Source: Stictocephala bisonia (Eukaryota > Arthropoda > Insecta > Hemiptera > Membracidae). From it: a stretch of 64,000 nucleotides of DNA. Below the pieces are notes generated by a model. The model had not been told where the DNA came from. It saw only the letters and a program-made list of their open reading frames with translations, and ran no database searches. Location: positions 112,001 to 176,000 of the forward strand of contig JAQJVL010000292.1 in assembly GCA_035578905.1 (NCBI GenBank), written 5' to 3'. The position numbers and the translations under genes are program-made. This document shows positions 41,540 through 55,545 of the stretch, piece by piece (position 1 is the stretch's first letter; the number at the start of each line of letters is the position of its first letter).

Positions 41540-43292
41540 TTCATAAGTGATAAGAAAACTGTTCTCCTCCTAGTCCACCGTGGTTGATTGGTTTCCATAA
41601 TTACTTCACGAGTGTCCAAAAGTAGTCATTTGTTTTTACATATATGTTGCTTGAGTATTGACTTTCAATTATATTTATTATATTATTATTGGAATTATTA
41701 TGACATGTTTCAAGTTAGTACATTTATAGTTAATTACAATTATTACATTCAAAAAGTTTTACATTGATTATTTTTGGCTATCTATCATCAGCATTACAAT
41801 AATAAATTATTTCAATTACAGTTTATTTATTTCAATTGGTGGTTTCGGTTACCCTGCATCAATGACTCTATCAAAGTTTACTAACAAAAGTTACAATCAC
41901 ATATCTACCATATTTCATCTTCCGTCTTAAGTATTATATTCTGGATTACTAATCTAATGGTGTCTGCAACATGACTTTTGTAAATCGGGATTGCCATGCT
42001 GCAGAACACTTTAAGCTTTGTCTTTAGACTCTATTGTCAAGGCTGACCAACACCTAAAACTGTAAAACTGTGCCATTGTGTGGTTAATAGAGTACTTGGC
42101 GTTAAAGAATTTTGAATTTAGAGGTGGCAAGGTTTAATTAGAATCGAATTGTACTGCTATTAACCACTGGCTTCTTACCTTCTATGAATTCTTTAAATGA
42201 TCGAGAATCATTTAAGTTTATCAAGATACATACAATAGTATATTCAAAGTACATTATTAAGTCATAATAACATCATCATATACCAATTATAATAATATAG
42301 CATCACAATGAATCTCATCTCATCATCTTATTCAAACATATGTATTATCTCATATAAGTTTCACAAGACTACACATAGTGTGTATCTTTAAGATCATGTT
42401 CATTATCAGCATGAACAAGTTATCATACAAAGTATTATAGGATATCTCACCTATTTCATTTTAGGTGAACTTAATCATCATATCATTATCTGAATTATTT
42501 TTCATATGAACATACAGGGGTTATGACAACAATATATTTTAGCAAATCTTCATACATCTTAATCTAACATATATGGCACATTCTACCAATGTTGTATTCA
42601 AAATATGGACATAAACCAGTTATATTAACAGGGTAGTTTAAAGAATCTCCCTAAATCAGCTTGGTCTCATATCAGTATCCTATTATCATTTGTGATACAT
42701 TCATTTAGTCATTTCAATATAAATATAAACAAGTTACAATAACATAGTCTTGTAAAGAAATTCTCTCATTATTTTAATCTCATATAGACTTCATACTATC
42801 ATTAATGTTGCATTCATTGAGCACATATTATTATCAGAGTTACATTCAGTAGTAACAAAATATTACCATTATTTTCTTTACATCATCTTAGTTTAACATG
42901 AATGTCATATTATTTCAATGTTATATTTAAATCTCTTATTCAATCACAAATTCACCTTACTGTCAATATTATAACTCTTCAACTAGGCCTATTATTTGTT
43001 TATTATTAAATGACATCTTTAAGTATTTTTTCATTTAAATAATTACCCCTCAGTTTATTTTTCTTTTACACAATTCTCACATTATTATTAGTGTTATATT
43101 CTTCACACTATCATATATTTATTATTATGATATCTTTTAAGTATTTTCTCATTTAATAATCATCTCTACACTTTCTTTATTTATTTTTATATAACCCTCC
43201 TATCATTATTAAAGTTTCATTGCTTCAATCACTATTTATTTATTATTTCAACATTTTTTATACATATTTTATTGAACAGCTAAATTTATAGT
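41540..43292. other. AT-rich internal part of the LTR element, second stretch
   Basis: No frame of note; where pol would be expected in a full element only AT-rich sequence is present. Confidence 0.5.
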
Positions 43293-44711
43293 TTAGTTTT
43301 CTATGTCAATGATATTATCCGAGAGCACTGGTTTAAATTTTTTCTTTTTATATTTAAAGTTTGAGAAGCATGAGATATTATAGTATCTCATCACATAGTT
43401 TACAATGTCATCCATGTTTACATCACAGCTTTCACCCCCCATCCATTCACCTTCAACTTCTCTTTGTTTGTTTATTCCCCAGTATTTATTTATGATAGTC
43501 ATCTCAAACTCAAAGAACTCGTTTAGTTCCTCTAGCCTATTTCTGATTATTTTTAGTTTTTCACTTTCGTTACATATGAAGTCATCTACTACACTTTCAA
43601 AGTTAAAGTCACTAAGTGCTAGGGTTTTGTTTATTTGTTCTACTTCGTTATCTAACACTGTGTTTAGATACCCTATCTGGTTTTCTATTTCATCATTTAT
43701 TCTAGGCCTACTCATTTGGTTGTTTAGTTCATAGCCTATCTCACTTAGTGTTGCATTTGCTTTTAAGTGTTCATCTAGCTCGTACTCAACAAAGTCTACA
43801 TTTACTTTTTTAGTTTTATTGACAAAGTTGTCTTTAACCTGACTTGTCCTATCATCTACATCTTTTATTTGCTCGTTAACTTTCATTTTAAATTCATTGT
43901 TTAGTTTCATTACACCATTATTTACTTCTTTTATCTCAACATTTTTTCCATCTAACCTTACATTTATTTCATCAAGTTTAGCATTTATTTCATTAGTTAT
44001 TTTTAGTAGCAAATCTACTTTCATATTATCTTCATCATTTAAGTTCATCTTATTACTATTCATTTCTTTCATCTTACTACTTGATCCCCATAGCCTAGCA
44101 TTAATCTACTCCAGCTTGGTATTTATGTCCTTATTTACTCCTAACAGCACGTTTATTTTGTCTGCTAACACCCTCTCCTCAGCATTATTTATTTCTATAG
44201 GTTCTTGCCTATCTTTATTCTCTACTTCATTTATTTCATTTACTACATTATCCTCCTTTACTACTTTACTTTCAAGTTAATTTACATCTCTCCTAAACTC
44301 ATTATTTATCTCTCTAAGTTTAGTTTCTAGTTTAGCTTCTAATTTCTTATTATTTTCCTCAAGCTTGATTTCAAACTCATTTTGTTTATTATTTATTTCA
44401 TTGAGTTTGATCTCAAATTTGTCTTGTTTAGTGTTTATGTTTACTATGTTTGCATTTATGTTATTAAGTTTAGTTTCTAAGTTGTCATACTTAGTATTAT
44501 TTTCTTCATTTATTTTTACTAAATTATCATATTTAGTGTTCATGTTTCCTAGCATCTCAACTATGTGTGCTAATGTATTTTCCATACTCGATTCTGGCCT
44601 AGCTTCATCACATTTGTTTTTATTTATTTTTATTTCTTTTAAGATGCTTAAAGACGTTTCAGAGTCATCGGAGTCCACCTCCGTATTTTCTATAATGTCT
44701 ATATTTGACAT
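43293..44711 (-). pseudogene. Gag-like coiled-coil protein of the LTR element, two internal stops
   Basis: One continuous frame of about 472 codons from ATG at 44711, broken by TAA at 44277-44279 and TAG at 44106-44108. The first 145 residues contain acidic DSDDSETS and long heptad-like Asn/Lys/Glu stretches (KLNEINNKQNEFEIKLEENN). The rest continues KLDEINVRL-type coiled coil, then a denser C-terminal region (FEFEMTIINKYW, VNYVMRYYN). Position right after the primer-binding site suggests gag, but no zinc knuckle is seen and the family match is by position and style only. Confidence 0.6.
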
Positions 44712-44932
44712 AATTATTTATTTTTAGAATTTGATAAATTAAAAAAAATTATTTTAAACAGTTTTTCTTTTACTCAATTGAATTTTGAATTTAAATTAAA
44801 AAAAGAAATATTTTCTTATTATTATTTTTTTTTTATTTAGTACATTTGCTTTTTTTTCTTTTTTTTTAAATATATTTAAATATATCTACTTCATTTCTTG
44901 CATCATACAGCCTCACGTCGTTGGCGCCATTC

Positions 44933-46171
44933 TGTCACCTTTATTTTACTAATCAAGTTACATTAATTCAAAATATTTATTTAATTTAATAAAATTTGAT
45001 TTAAATTAAATTATTGGGTGTCTTTAATTGATCACCAATTTGGTTAAAAATCTGTAGTGTGCTACCTTGAGGAGGTTATTGCATCACATTGATTTATTTT
45101 TTATTTTTAAAGATAAAAGTAACAAAACTTGATTTAATTTGATTTGATTCTGAGCATGATAATTCTTAAATATCATCAGGGTCGTATAAGTAATTTGGTG
45201 AAGCTGTATGAGACAATGAATCAAGACAGTTACTCTTTTATAAAATTATTTTTTATTACATATTTTCAAAATTTCATGACTCTACTTTTCTTATCAACAA
45301 TTTTGATTATTACAAGAAGTTTGTTACTTAATTCAAAATGTTTTACAGATTGTATCTTAAAGAATAATGTTCTTAGTTAAAACTTATCTGAGCACAATGA
45401 AGTTCTTGTAGTCGTATCTACTGAAGACGTTTTCTTTGAAATCTTTTTATTCACTGATTTTTTTTACTACCCACAAATGATAAAAAAGAATAATATATAT
45501 GTTGTATTACTTTTCAATGTTAATTCATGTAAATTAATTCATAATTAGTGACCCGTTGATGTCCTGAGGACCTCAACCCTGTCGCACTGTTCAAGGCTAG
45601 GAAGAGAGAGTGAGTGTGTGTGAGTCGAACGCCTCGCTTTCCTCTTCGGACCTCATGGTCCTTTCCCCACCCTTCTTCCGGTGTCTGTTGTCATTTTCGT
45701 TGGAGAGTTCTTTGCAATTTCCGCTTATGCCACGAGGTTACAGCCCGTTCGCTCCTGCCACCTACGGGGATATTTGGGACTATATGCCCCGTTCTGATTG
45801 GTCCCTTTCAAGCATTGTCATCTACGTCGTCTAGTGCATTGAAGTTACTGGAGACCTGGTGGGCTTGCAGTGGAAATTTCCAACCGACTTGTTGATTCCT
45901 GTCCCTCTAGCATTCTCACATGTTTACGATTGTAATTCTTAGAATCAACCACGCCTGTCTGGGTTACACAAAGGCAGACCTGTATTTTGTTTGGATGCAC
46001 ATATTTCTGTCTCCTTTTCTTATCTAACTGGTGTTTTACTCACGACAATTCTCTAACATAATTTGAACCTTCTTTATTTATTCCAATTAAATATATTCTT
46101 TTCCTTTACATAGTAATTTATTATTTATTTAAATTAATTAATTTATCTATCAATTTGGTGGACCTGTTACA
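44933..46171 (-). repeat. 5' LTR (right copy)
   Basis: Same length as the left LTR. In minus orientation it ends GGTGACA, 3 nt before the primer-binding site. Confidence 0.88.
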
Positions 46172-46175
46172 GTTA

Positions 46176-46734
46176 CGAGGTTTGAGATTCATCAATCAAC
46201 CAATCTCACCTGGCCAGTTTGACACTTGATGATAGTTGATAATGTCGGAAATGCACAAACAATCGTAAGTAGTGAAGACAATTTCGTTTTCTTAAGATAT
46301 AATTTCTTTTAAAAAGCTTTAAGGTTGATTCCAATAAGTCACAAGTCATAATCTCTTTACTCCACATTGACAACAGAAATTACAAAGTTCCATCGGAAAA
46401 GTCAAAACTAAAATAAACTATACTACAATGTGAAATAAGATTAAAGTGATCTATTTTACTACGTACCTCAGCTAACCGACTCAGTCACTCCCGCCAGCCA
46501 AGAATTCCCAGACACTGTAATAGGCGTTGTCTATTGAATACCTTTCAATTGGTCCGGAATTCTTTATAGTGTGACAACAAATTGAGCTCATTCGGGATTA
46601 TATTTCAAAATATATTTTAAAAATTGCCTTAATAATTGATGATTATTATATAATTACTGGTATAACTTACATTTTATACTAATAATATATTATTTATTAA
46701 TGCTACCAAAGCAATATATTAAATATGTTAGGTT
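46176..46734. other. No feature recognised
   Basis: Flank of the LTR insertion. Confidence 0.35.
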
Positions 46735-47528
46735 AAATCAAATCAATCAAATCAAATCCTTTATTAACACATAATATTTGTTACAATTATAAATTTTATT
46801 TTTACAAATTTTGTGTCTTGTCAAATTAACTATAACTACTACTAATATAATACTGTATCATTAATTAATATTTAATAATCTTGTACTACAGACATGTGAG
46901 GTAGTCGAATGTATGAAATCGTTGTAACTTTGAACACTCAAAATATATAATTAAGCATACATTGAATAATGTTGCCAAATAGATCAAATTGTTATATATA
47001 AATTAAAATAATTTAAAACAATCAAAACTTGGCACTTTTCATATTAAGATAATCCTTTACACTGTAGAAGGCATGCGGAAGAAGAAAGGACTTTACTAAA
47101 TCTTTAAATTTTGAAATGTTGTTTTCTTTTTTAATTTTTAGTGGCAATTTGTTAAAAAAATGTAATCCCATATAAGCTGGGCCTTTTTCAAATTTTGACG
47201 TCCTATGATTTGGGTAGCATAGTGCCTCCCCATGCCTTGTATTGTATGAATGGAAATTTCATATTTTGGCCTCAGCGTCAATATTTTTGAATGTTAAAAT
47301 TAAAACCTCAAATATATAAAGGGAATGAATGGTCATTATTTTATTTTCTATAAACAGGCTTTTGCATGAATGAGAGTCAGTGACGTCGAAAATGATCCTT
47401 AAGATCTTTTTTTGACATTTAAGAACTCTTTCCAGAGAGGATGAACCTCCCCAGATAGCCAATCCATAGTGAATTATGCTCTCACAATAAGCTCGGTACA
47501 CGTCAAGAAACATTGTGTTAAATAACAT
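46735..47528 (-). mobile_element. 5'-truncated non-LTR retrotransposon
   Basis: Minus frame (47259-47528) reads YRAYCESIIHYGLAIWGG, LERVLKCQKKILRIIF and SLFIENKIMTIHSLYIFE, the region after the reverse transcriptase core in Jockey/RTE-like LINEs. A 3' UTR of about 500 bp ends in a (TTGAT)n-type tail at about 46738-46765. Confidence 0.75.
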
Positions 47529-47689
47529 TATGGCAGTTATTTCGACTATACGATAATATGTGTTCGCACATTAATTTATTCCAGCGATAAATACTCGTAA
47601 TAATCAATTAAGAAACTATTCATAAGCCTCCGTTTATGTTTTATCATCTCATTAGAGATTTGAGTGAACCTGCTTGTATGTGTGAAACA

Positions 47690-48195
47690 ATGCAAACAAA
47701 TGCCTCAGGCATGTCACACTTGCATTACAATGAGCTGCCTGCAATGCACAGTCCATGAGTTCCATGTAGTACATCTAGATCAGAGTCAGGAGGTTCTAAA
47801 CAATGCCTCAGGCATGTCACACTTGCATTACAATGAGCTGCCTGCAATGCACAGTCCATGAGTTCCATGTAGTACATTACAATGAGCTGCCTGCAATGCA
47901 CAGTCCATGAGTTCCATGTAGTACATTACAATGAGCTGCCTGCAATGCACAGTCCATGAGTTCCATGTAGTACATTACAATGAGCTGCCTGCAATGCACA
48001 GTCCATGAGTTCCATGTAGTACATTACAATGAGCTGCCTGCAATGCACAGTCCATGAGTTCCATGTAGTACATTACAATGAGCTGCCTGCAATGCACAGT
48101 CCATGAGTTCCATGTAGTACATTACAATGAGCTGCCTGCAATGCACAGTCCATGAGTTCCATGTAGTACATCTAGATCAGAGTCAGGAGGTCCTA
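47690..48195. repeat. Tandem repeat, 49-bp unit
   Basis: 'attacaatgagctgcctgc' plus 'aatgcacagtccatgagttc' plus 'catgtagtac', about 8 copies, nearly identical. 'catctagatcagagtcagg' occurs both before and after the main run, a higher-order duplication. Confidence 0.9.
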
Positions 48196-48902
48196 AACTC
48201 CTGCTTGAAATGTACTTAATGATAGTGTAAAATATATTCTCAATACACAATTAAAACAGTCTAAACTATTTTAAATTCTCTTCCTTAACCTTTACGCCTA
48301 GGAATAGTTTTAACTGATATAAAAAATAGGAGATAATAAAAAAAGAGCTTGTTTTGTTAAGGTAAATTGGGATACGCAAAAAAAAATCTCATCTCTGAAT
48401 ATTTGCAAAACCTTGAACAAATGTAATGTTTTATACATATCTTAAATATCGACGACATCCAAACTTCTAGTCATGATTTGATTTCTAGTTATGTTTTACC
48501 CCAAATGAAATTATCCTTCTATTGTGTAAATTGTAAAAATGAAGTAAAACAAAGTTCTCAGTTCTCTTCTAGGAATATTGAATAAAACATTATTTCACAA
48601 AAATAATCAACAGTTTTATAGTTCTCTTATTACTTCACGACATATATTAATATTTTATTACATTGGTTTATATCATTACGATGGTGAAATTGGCTTTATT
48701 GTTGTCTGTATTTTACTTAGCATAAAGGATAAAACGCTTTTTCAGGATATTATCTAAGAACATTTTTGCTGTTTCTTATTAAAATAAAATGTGTTCTCTA
48801 ATGTTCTTATACCGACATTAAAAATTATTTAGGAAATAATAATGCTAAATTACAAAACATTTACGAACCAATTTCAAATGTAACCAATCATTGTACCCAT
48901 AA
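48196..48902. other. No feature recognised
   Basis: AT-rich. Confidence 0.35.
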
Positions 48903-49345
48903 GTCGGCATTGGTGGCGCAGTGCTGTAACCCAGCTACTTCGGGACAAAGTGTTGAGGAGATCGTAGGCGATATGTTCTATGCTCGGTTCTCTTAACATC
49001 GAAACGGCGTCCGCTGAATGGTAGCCATCGATGAGAACACTACTAGAGAAGTCTGGGGCGTATATGTTGAATGGTAATCAAGGTCCAGATGTTGTGTAGG
49101 AAAGAGAACTGAAACTCAGGCTTGTTATTAAGCTGAAAATCAGTCCAACATTACGTATTTCGGATTCCACGTAAAGCTGTAGGTCCCTTAGTTTCCTGGC
49201 TATTGGGCTATTAATAACTAGCTCTTTCTGAGGAACAGTTGACCTTAGTTAGTAACAATAACTAAGGTCGTTCATCTACACTCATCACACTCATTCGCCT
49301 CTCATATTGACCCATATCTGGACGATCGGCGTCTTAACAATGAAT
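48903..49345 (+). mobile_element. Full-length copy of the GATCG family
   Basis: From 'cattggtggcgcagtgctgt' to 'gacgatcggcgtctta'. Reverse orientation to 34128-34575; about 440 bp. Confidence 0.65.
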
Positions 49346-50467
49346 GAATAAGGGCTTTCAGATAATGATCTTGTAAAAGCAACAAATGTGATAGAAAATA
49401 GCTCAAGAATCTACAAAAAGAAAGTAAATATGGCAGTTAACTTAAATAAGAGAATATATCTTTAGAAGGTTTTGGCATTGGTTCATTCTTTTTTAATCGG
49501 AATGTATATCAAAATGTAAGACAACTCACACGCATGTCAAGCCGATTTTCTCAGAAAACATATTAAAACCAGCCAAAACCATGTTAAAAAAGATAACAAT
49601 CACAATATTCAGAATTTAGTTATATTTAACTGCTTTGAAATATGCATATATTATTTTTATACACGCATACATCATTTGTGTTATATATGTACGACATTTC
49701 ATCAGAATATAAAACACTATTAATGGTATTTTCTTAATACAAATTTACGAAATAGCTAGATTGATGCATAATTGTGCACGTGCGATTTAAAAACTATAAT
49801 TAACACATTAAGCTATAAACAACAGTTTACGAGTTTATTGTACCTGACAATCTTTGTAGTTGCAGGTAATTATATCATATAGAGGGTCATCAGTCTGGAT
49901 ATCGTACATAAAATGATTAAAGGCTGCACACAGAAAAATCAAACAATAGTACAAAAGCAGTATGTTTATGGCAGAATGACATTTTATATTTCGTCCTGCT
50001 GGAATGTCAGGTCGTCCTTTATGATGACACAGCTTGCCGGCCCATCACCTGACTGACCTGTACAGATCTACGAATTACCGTTACTGAAATGTCCTTTTTA
50101 TTCCTTCCTATTAATTTAACATTCGTGGACAGTCGCACACCGTAAACAATCCATGTCATATGAATAATGTTTTACAGAGTTTTAAAATATCGTTTTAAAG
50201 ATGATTGAGGAAGGTAAATAACCTGCAGTTACCACGTGATAAGAATTATAAGAAAATCATCTAAATATTTTCAAAATCTTAACGTTACTACATGAGTTAA
50301 TTTTACAAATATAATGTTTATAATTTAAATTGTTATACCAAAACAAATTGCAAGTCAGTTTTAAAGGTATTTTAATTTGTTCGACACGTGTAAATGCTTA
50401 AATGTATATATTTCATGTATGAACAGAAATTGGGCAGAAGTTGAGACTTCCATTTTACTACTTAAAC
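49346..50467. other. No feature recognised
   Basis: AT-rich. Confidence 0.35.
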
Positions 50468-50870
50468 TGATTCATATGCAAGTTAACTTGATCCATATGC
50501 AAGTTAACCTGATCCATATGCAAGTTAACCTGACCCATATGCAAATTAACCTGATCCATATGCAAGTTAACCTGATCCATATGCAAGTTAACCTGACCCA
50601 TATGCAAATTAACCTGATCCATATGCAAGTTAACCTGATCCATATGCAATTTAACCTGATCCATATGCAAGTTTACCTGATCCATATGCAAGTTAACCTG
50701 ATCCATATGCAAGTTAACCTGATCCATATGCAAGTTAACCTGATCCATATGCAAGTTAACCTGATCCATATGCAATTTAACCTGATCCATATGCAAGGTA
50801 ATCTGATCCATATGCAAGTTAACCTGATCCATATGCAAGGTAATCTGATCCATATGCAAGGTAATCTGAA
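50468..50870. repeat. Tandem repeat, 21-bp unit
   Basis: 'ctgatccatatgcaagttaac' about 19 times with single-base variants (ccc, aatt, aagg). Being a multiple of three, it leaves long frames open on both strands, which explains the apparent ORFs. Confidence 0.9.
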
Positions 50871-51985
50871 CATTTGATGATTACGCTTTACAATATTATG
50901 AATTTAAAGTAGTTGAAGTCTTCACTGCTGCATACAGGATAAAGGGATATATATTAAAACAAAAACCTGCTCGAATTTAAAAGCAACATATTAGTTTTAA
51001 AATAACTATGCAATTCAACTTCCCCATAACATTTAAGCAATTCTGAATCATAGATTTATAAAAAAGAAATGATTTATACAACAAAATATACACAAAATAT
51101 GTATTCTATGTATAATAAAATATGAGGAAATAGTTTTCTAATTTTATTACAGTTTAGAATACTCATTTAAATATATTTTAACTGAGGAGATTTTAACACC
51201 GACTAATTCTTATATATAAAACAATGTTTCTTTTAATAAATAGAAGCACTACATTTGTTCAAAGACAAACAAATACCACTTACTTCATAGAAATGATAAA
51301 GTTAAAGAATCAAACAGACAACAATAGTGGAAGGCTAAAGTAGGGATAAAGGGGTTTATGCGGGGAGCTCATCCACACATTCGCACTCCCCTGGATTGTC
51401 CGTACACAACACCGATCACTGATTTGACATGCTGGTGAATGTGTGGATGAAAAACTGAAATCTATTGATTCTAGTATAAAAATACTTCTTGTGACAGATA
51501 TTAAAAAACACAGGAATCTATACATTATAACAAAAATCATAGACGAAAATGTAATGTACGACCATTTCCAAGGTGAGTCTGAAACTCAAAAGACAAAAGA
51601 ACAACTTAAACGTAGGAGGTAACGTAAAGTCAAATCGTGATCTTATCTAAATAAATACTGTTAATTAAAAATAATTTACTTTTTTAGCAACGAAAAAAAG
51701 ACAAAGGCAATATAACGGAAATAAACACTTATACTAACAAGCTTGAAAGCACCTATAAAGAACACTACAAATAAACTACTAGTATAGGGGGTGTCAGCAC
51801 ATAATGACCGATACAAATGATAAAATCTAATCACTAATAAGTGATGTTTACTATACTCAGCTTAGACGTACAGGCTAAGTCTACTCTCTGACACAATGGA
51901 ATTAATTCCGACATTGTGAAATGTGAAGCTATTGTGGCTAATTTAGACAGTGGTATAACATTACAAGCAAATATTACTACAGGCG
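50871..51985. other. No feature recognised
   Basis: AT-rich with short frames only. Confidence 0.35.
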
Positions 51986-52490
51986 AAGAAAAAACTATAA
52001 ACACTCGAGTTTGAAACATCACTGTAAAGAAAATAATTACATTAGAAAAATACAAATGACATTAAAATTTTCCTTGTTTATTCCTGCGATTTCGAGTGTA
52101 AAAGGAAAATCGTTATCTTTTAACAGTTTCTTTTAATCAGGGGTAGAATAAAAAAGAGCGTGATTTCTAACGCTCTTTACCGAAACGTCAACTTTGAAAA
52201 TTTCTACAATAAAAACCTCTTGTCAGATTAAATTTAAACTTTAATAGGCCATTTATAAACTATTTCACTAACTTATGCTAGAGTTGTATGAACTTTGATT
52301 AATTAACAAAAATGTTCTTATGGAAAATGTAAAACATCTTTTTCTAGTAACTGAGTAGGCCTACGAAACAGAATAAAACTTCATTTTGTACATCACAATA
52401 CCATTATTTCAAAAAACGAACGAACGTTTACATAATATACTTTTATGAATTCATATGTATTAATAATCAAACGCAGGGCAGTGGGCAGTG
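51986..52490 (+). repeat. Left arm of a fold-back element
   Basis: Reverse complement of 53295-53860 with moderate divergence; shares 'cgctctttaccgaaacgtca', 'acgaacgaacgtttacataa' and 'tcaaacgcagggcagt'. Confidence 0.75.
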
Positions 52491-52684
52491 GCGCGTGAAA
52501 TCAAGGCATTCTCTTGACTACCACACTACACAAAAGCGCTGCAACGTTGCCACTTTGGACAGCCAGCGTCTTTAACTGTAATTACAGCTAACACTTTAAT
52601 TGTAGTTAGATTGTTATTTTTTGGAATCTTGTACTGATTTGTTACGTATAATTCATTTTCTATCACCACTACTAGACTACTAGT

Positions 52685-52975
52685 AGTGGACACTACTACA
52701 GAAGTCTGGAGTGTCCATGTTGGATGGTAGTCATGGTTCAGATGTGCAGGGAAGAGAACCGAGTGTCAGACTTGTCAGTAAGCTGAAAATCAGACCCACA
52801 CTATGTGGTTCGGACTCCACGTAAAGCTGTAGGTTCCATAGTTGCCTTGGCTATTGGGCTATTAATAAATAGTTCTTTCTGAGCTAAGTCAAACTCAGAT
52901 AGTAACAATGACTACACTCATTCAAAATCCATATTCGTCCATATCTTGACGATCGGCGTCTTAAGAATAAATAAA
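52685..52975 (+). mobile_element. Truncated GATCG-family copy inside the fold-back
   Basis: Matches 49040-49345 to its 'gacgatcggcgtctta' end; about 90 bp of the tail are shortened. Confidence 0.65.
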
Positions 52976-53294
52976 ATAAAACAATAAAATAAAAACCATT
53001 TTATCCCTCAATTCTAAAACAAAACAACAATAAAGCATGTTTAATAAAACATAAGAACAAAATTACAACGTTCAGTATCAAATGTTTAATAATTTCTAAT
53101 AGTTTCTAGTAGGTTTGATCGTAATAGATAAAAATTATCACATAAAAACTGTTGTACGAACATAAATAAACTGCAAAATTAGAATTTGTGAAGTTTATAT
53201 GGGAGGTAAGAAAAGCCGTTGGAACAGAACTCATGGAGGCAACGTCACTGTTTTGCCCGCTCTGGTTGTCGGTAGAAGTGCCGCCGTTTCACGC

Positions 53295-53860
53295 GCCGCG
53301 TTTCACAAACTGCCCTGCGTTTGATTATTAATCCATATAAATTCATACAAGTATGTTATGTAAACGTTCGTTCGTTTTTTGAAATAATGTTATTGTGATG
53401 TACAAAATGAAGTTTTATTCGATTTCGTAGGCCTTCTCAGTACTAGAAAAAGATGTTTTACATTTTCCATATGAACATTTATGTTAATTAATAAAAGTTC
53501 ATAAAACTCTAGCATAAGTTAGTGAAATGGTTTATAAATGACCTATTAAAGTTTAAATTTAATCTGAATAGAGGTTTTTATTGTAGAAATGTTCAAAGTT
53601 GACGTTTCGGTAAAGAGCGTTAGAAATCAAGCTCATTTTTTATTCTACCCGTGATAAAAAAAAAACTAAAAGATAAACATTTTCCTTTCGCACTCAAAAG
53701 TGCAGAAATAAACAAGGAAAATTGTAATGTCTATTTTGTATTTTTCTAATTTGTATACTCTATTGTATTTTCTATTTTGTAATTTGTATTTTTCTAGTGT
53801 AGTTATTTTCTTTACAGTGATGTTTCAAACTCGAGTGTTCATAGTTTTTTATTCAATAGT
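53295..53860 (-). repeat. Right arm of the fold-back element
   Basis: Partner of 51986-52490. A 'tctattttgtatttttct' duplication (53730-53800) makes it longer. Confidence 0.75.
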
Positions 53861-55501
53861 AGACCCTCCTACTGTAGAAAGGACGTGTCGATAAAATAAC
53901 ATTTTTTTTCATAAACGTGTTATCTGTAAAATTAAAATTTAAAACACTAATAAGTGGTTTACAATTCGGTAACAGTAAAACATCTCAACTGTTATGTAAA
54001 ATGATTACTTTGGCTGGAAATTAGTTCACTAATTGGGCCAAAACTAGGCAATACCTAAAAAAATTCTTCTAGCATTTCCAACCTCTCTTACATTGGACAA
54101 ACTATTGACTGTTTCATTTACAGTTTACGCTGTTACGTATAGTCCACTTCCACATGCTTCACTGTCTGTACCTGAAGGAGGCATTTTTGGAGACTTTGAT
54201 AGGAAAATTGATAATCTAACAACTGAGAAGCATATATGTTTATTGATATACAAACATTACAGGCCTATCTCTATTGTTCCAGCCATTTAAAAAATATTTG
54301 AATCACTACTGTTTGACAAATTTACATTTACTTTGAAGATAATAATCTATTCACTAAACAACAATACGGAATCAGAAAAAAAATAAAAAAACACTGTAAA
54401 GTTGATGCTGACCAAAGTACAACTTCTAACTACATTCAAAACATTGAAAGTGGAAACGTTTTTGCTTAAGAATTTTTGATTATTCAAAAGAATTTGATAA
54501 TATAAACCACAAAAGTCTTCTTCAAATATTAAATTACTATTGGTTTGAAAATAATTTATTAAAATTAACAAAATCATACTTGGAACATATATTTCAATTT
54601 GTAGAAATCAATGGTCGACTGTCAGAAGATAAATAAATTAAATATGGTGTACCACAAGGATCTCCTTTGGGTCCATTACTTTTCAATGTTTATACTATTG
54701 ATATTCCCAAAAATATGGATTTGACAAATATTAAATGTTTCACATATGCTGAAAATACTAGATTGATATAACAAATTGGAAGAAGTAATTTCTTTTACTT
54801 CAAAGAAATGTATTAATTAGCGTAATGCTAATAAATTAATCCTTGATTTAAATAAAATATATGACATAAATTTTACTTACTCAAATAAATTGAGACTGGA
54901 CCTTAAAATCAATCCAATAAAATGTTTAGGAATTATCCTTGATTATAATCTATCTTGGAATGATATGTATAAAATAAAAAATCTGATAAAGGTATCTACT
55001 GTTTAAAGTACAATGTTAGTGATGATGTACAAATTCAAATTTACTATTCAAATATTCATACCATATTGAGTTATGGAATAATATTATAGGGCCAGTCTTC
55101 AAATTAAATTAAATTATTTAACGTTCAAAAAAGAGTAATTCGACTAATTTGGGGAATACCTTTAAAAATTCCATGCAGATCTCTATTCAAAAATTGTATA
55201 TTACGAATCTTCCTTCGCTATTCGTTCACAAAAGCATATTATACACAAAAACAATTTGAATAAATGTCCTAAAAACAAAACTATACATAAGTATGAAACA
55301 AGACATTCGAGTAAACTGAAAATTAAACAATGTAAATGCAGAGCAACTTAAAAAAATCATCAATTTATGGCTATTAAACTATATAATAAATTGCTTTATA
55401 AATTAAGAAATCAATTAAAATCCATATTTTCTATCCCCTGAGCTGCTTATAAGGCTAAATTAAATAATTACCTTCGTCAATCAGCTCATAAGTTCGTAAC
55501 A

Positions 55502-55545
55502 AATGTTACGGCCGTTTCGACATCACAGTGCCATCTTCAGACATT
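55502..55545 (-). ncRNA. Hammerhead ribozyme (type I, minimal), left arm
   Basis: Minus-strand mirror of 55828-55871: stem I AATGT/ACATT, core CTGAAGA ... GAAA, stem III ACGGCCGT, cleavage expected after GTA. Confidence 0.65.

Larger units (their letters stand above)
37530..46171 (-). mobile_element. Gypsy-like LTR retrotransposon without recognised pol
   Basis: Two direct repeats of 1239 bp (37530-38768 and 44933-46171) flanked by the 4-bp duplication GTTA (37526-37529, 46172-46175). Orientation is minus: after the right LTR a primer-binding site TGGCGCCAACGACGTG (44914-44929), and next to the left LTR a polypurine tract (38769-38786, GCAAAAAATCGGGGGGTAC on minus). About 6 differences between the LTRs imply recent insertion. 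The internal region has a broken gag-like frame but no protease, reverse transcriptase or integrase motif, so it is non-autonomous. Confidence 0.88.

Noticed and set aside
47690..48195. CRISPR-like regular repeats
   Set aside because: Units are head to tail with no unique spacers, and the DNA is eukaryotic.
50377..50877. Frames of 166 and 133 codons on both strands
   Set aside because: A 21-bp tandem repeat keeps several frames open; no gene signals.
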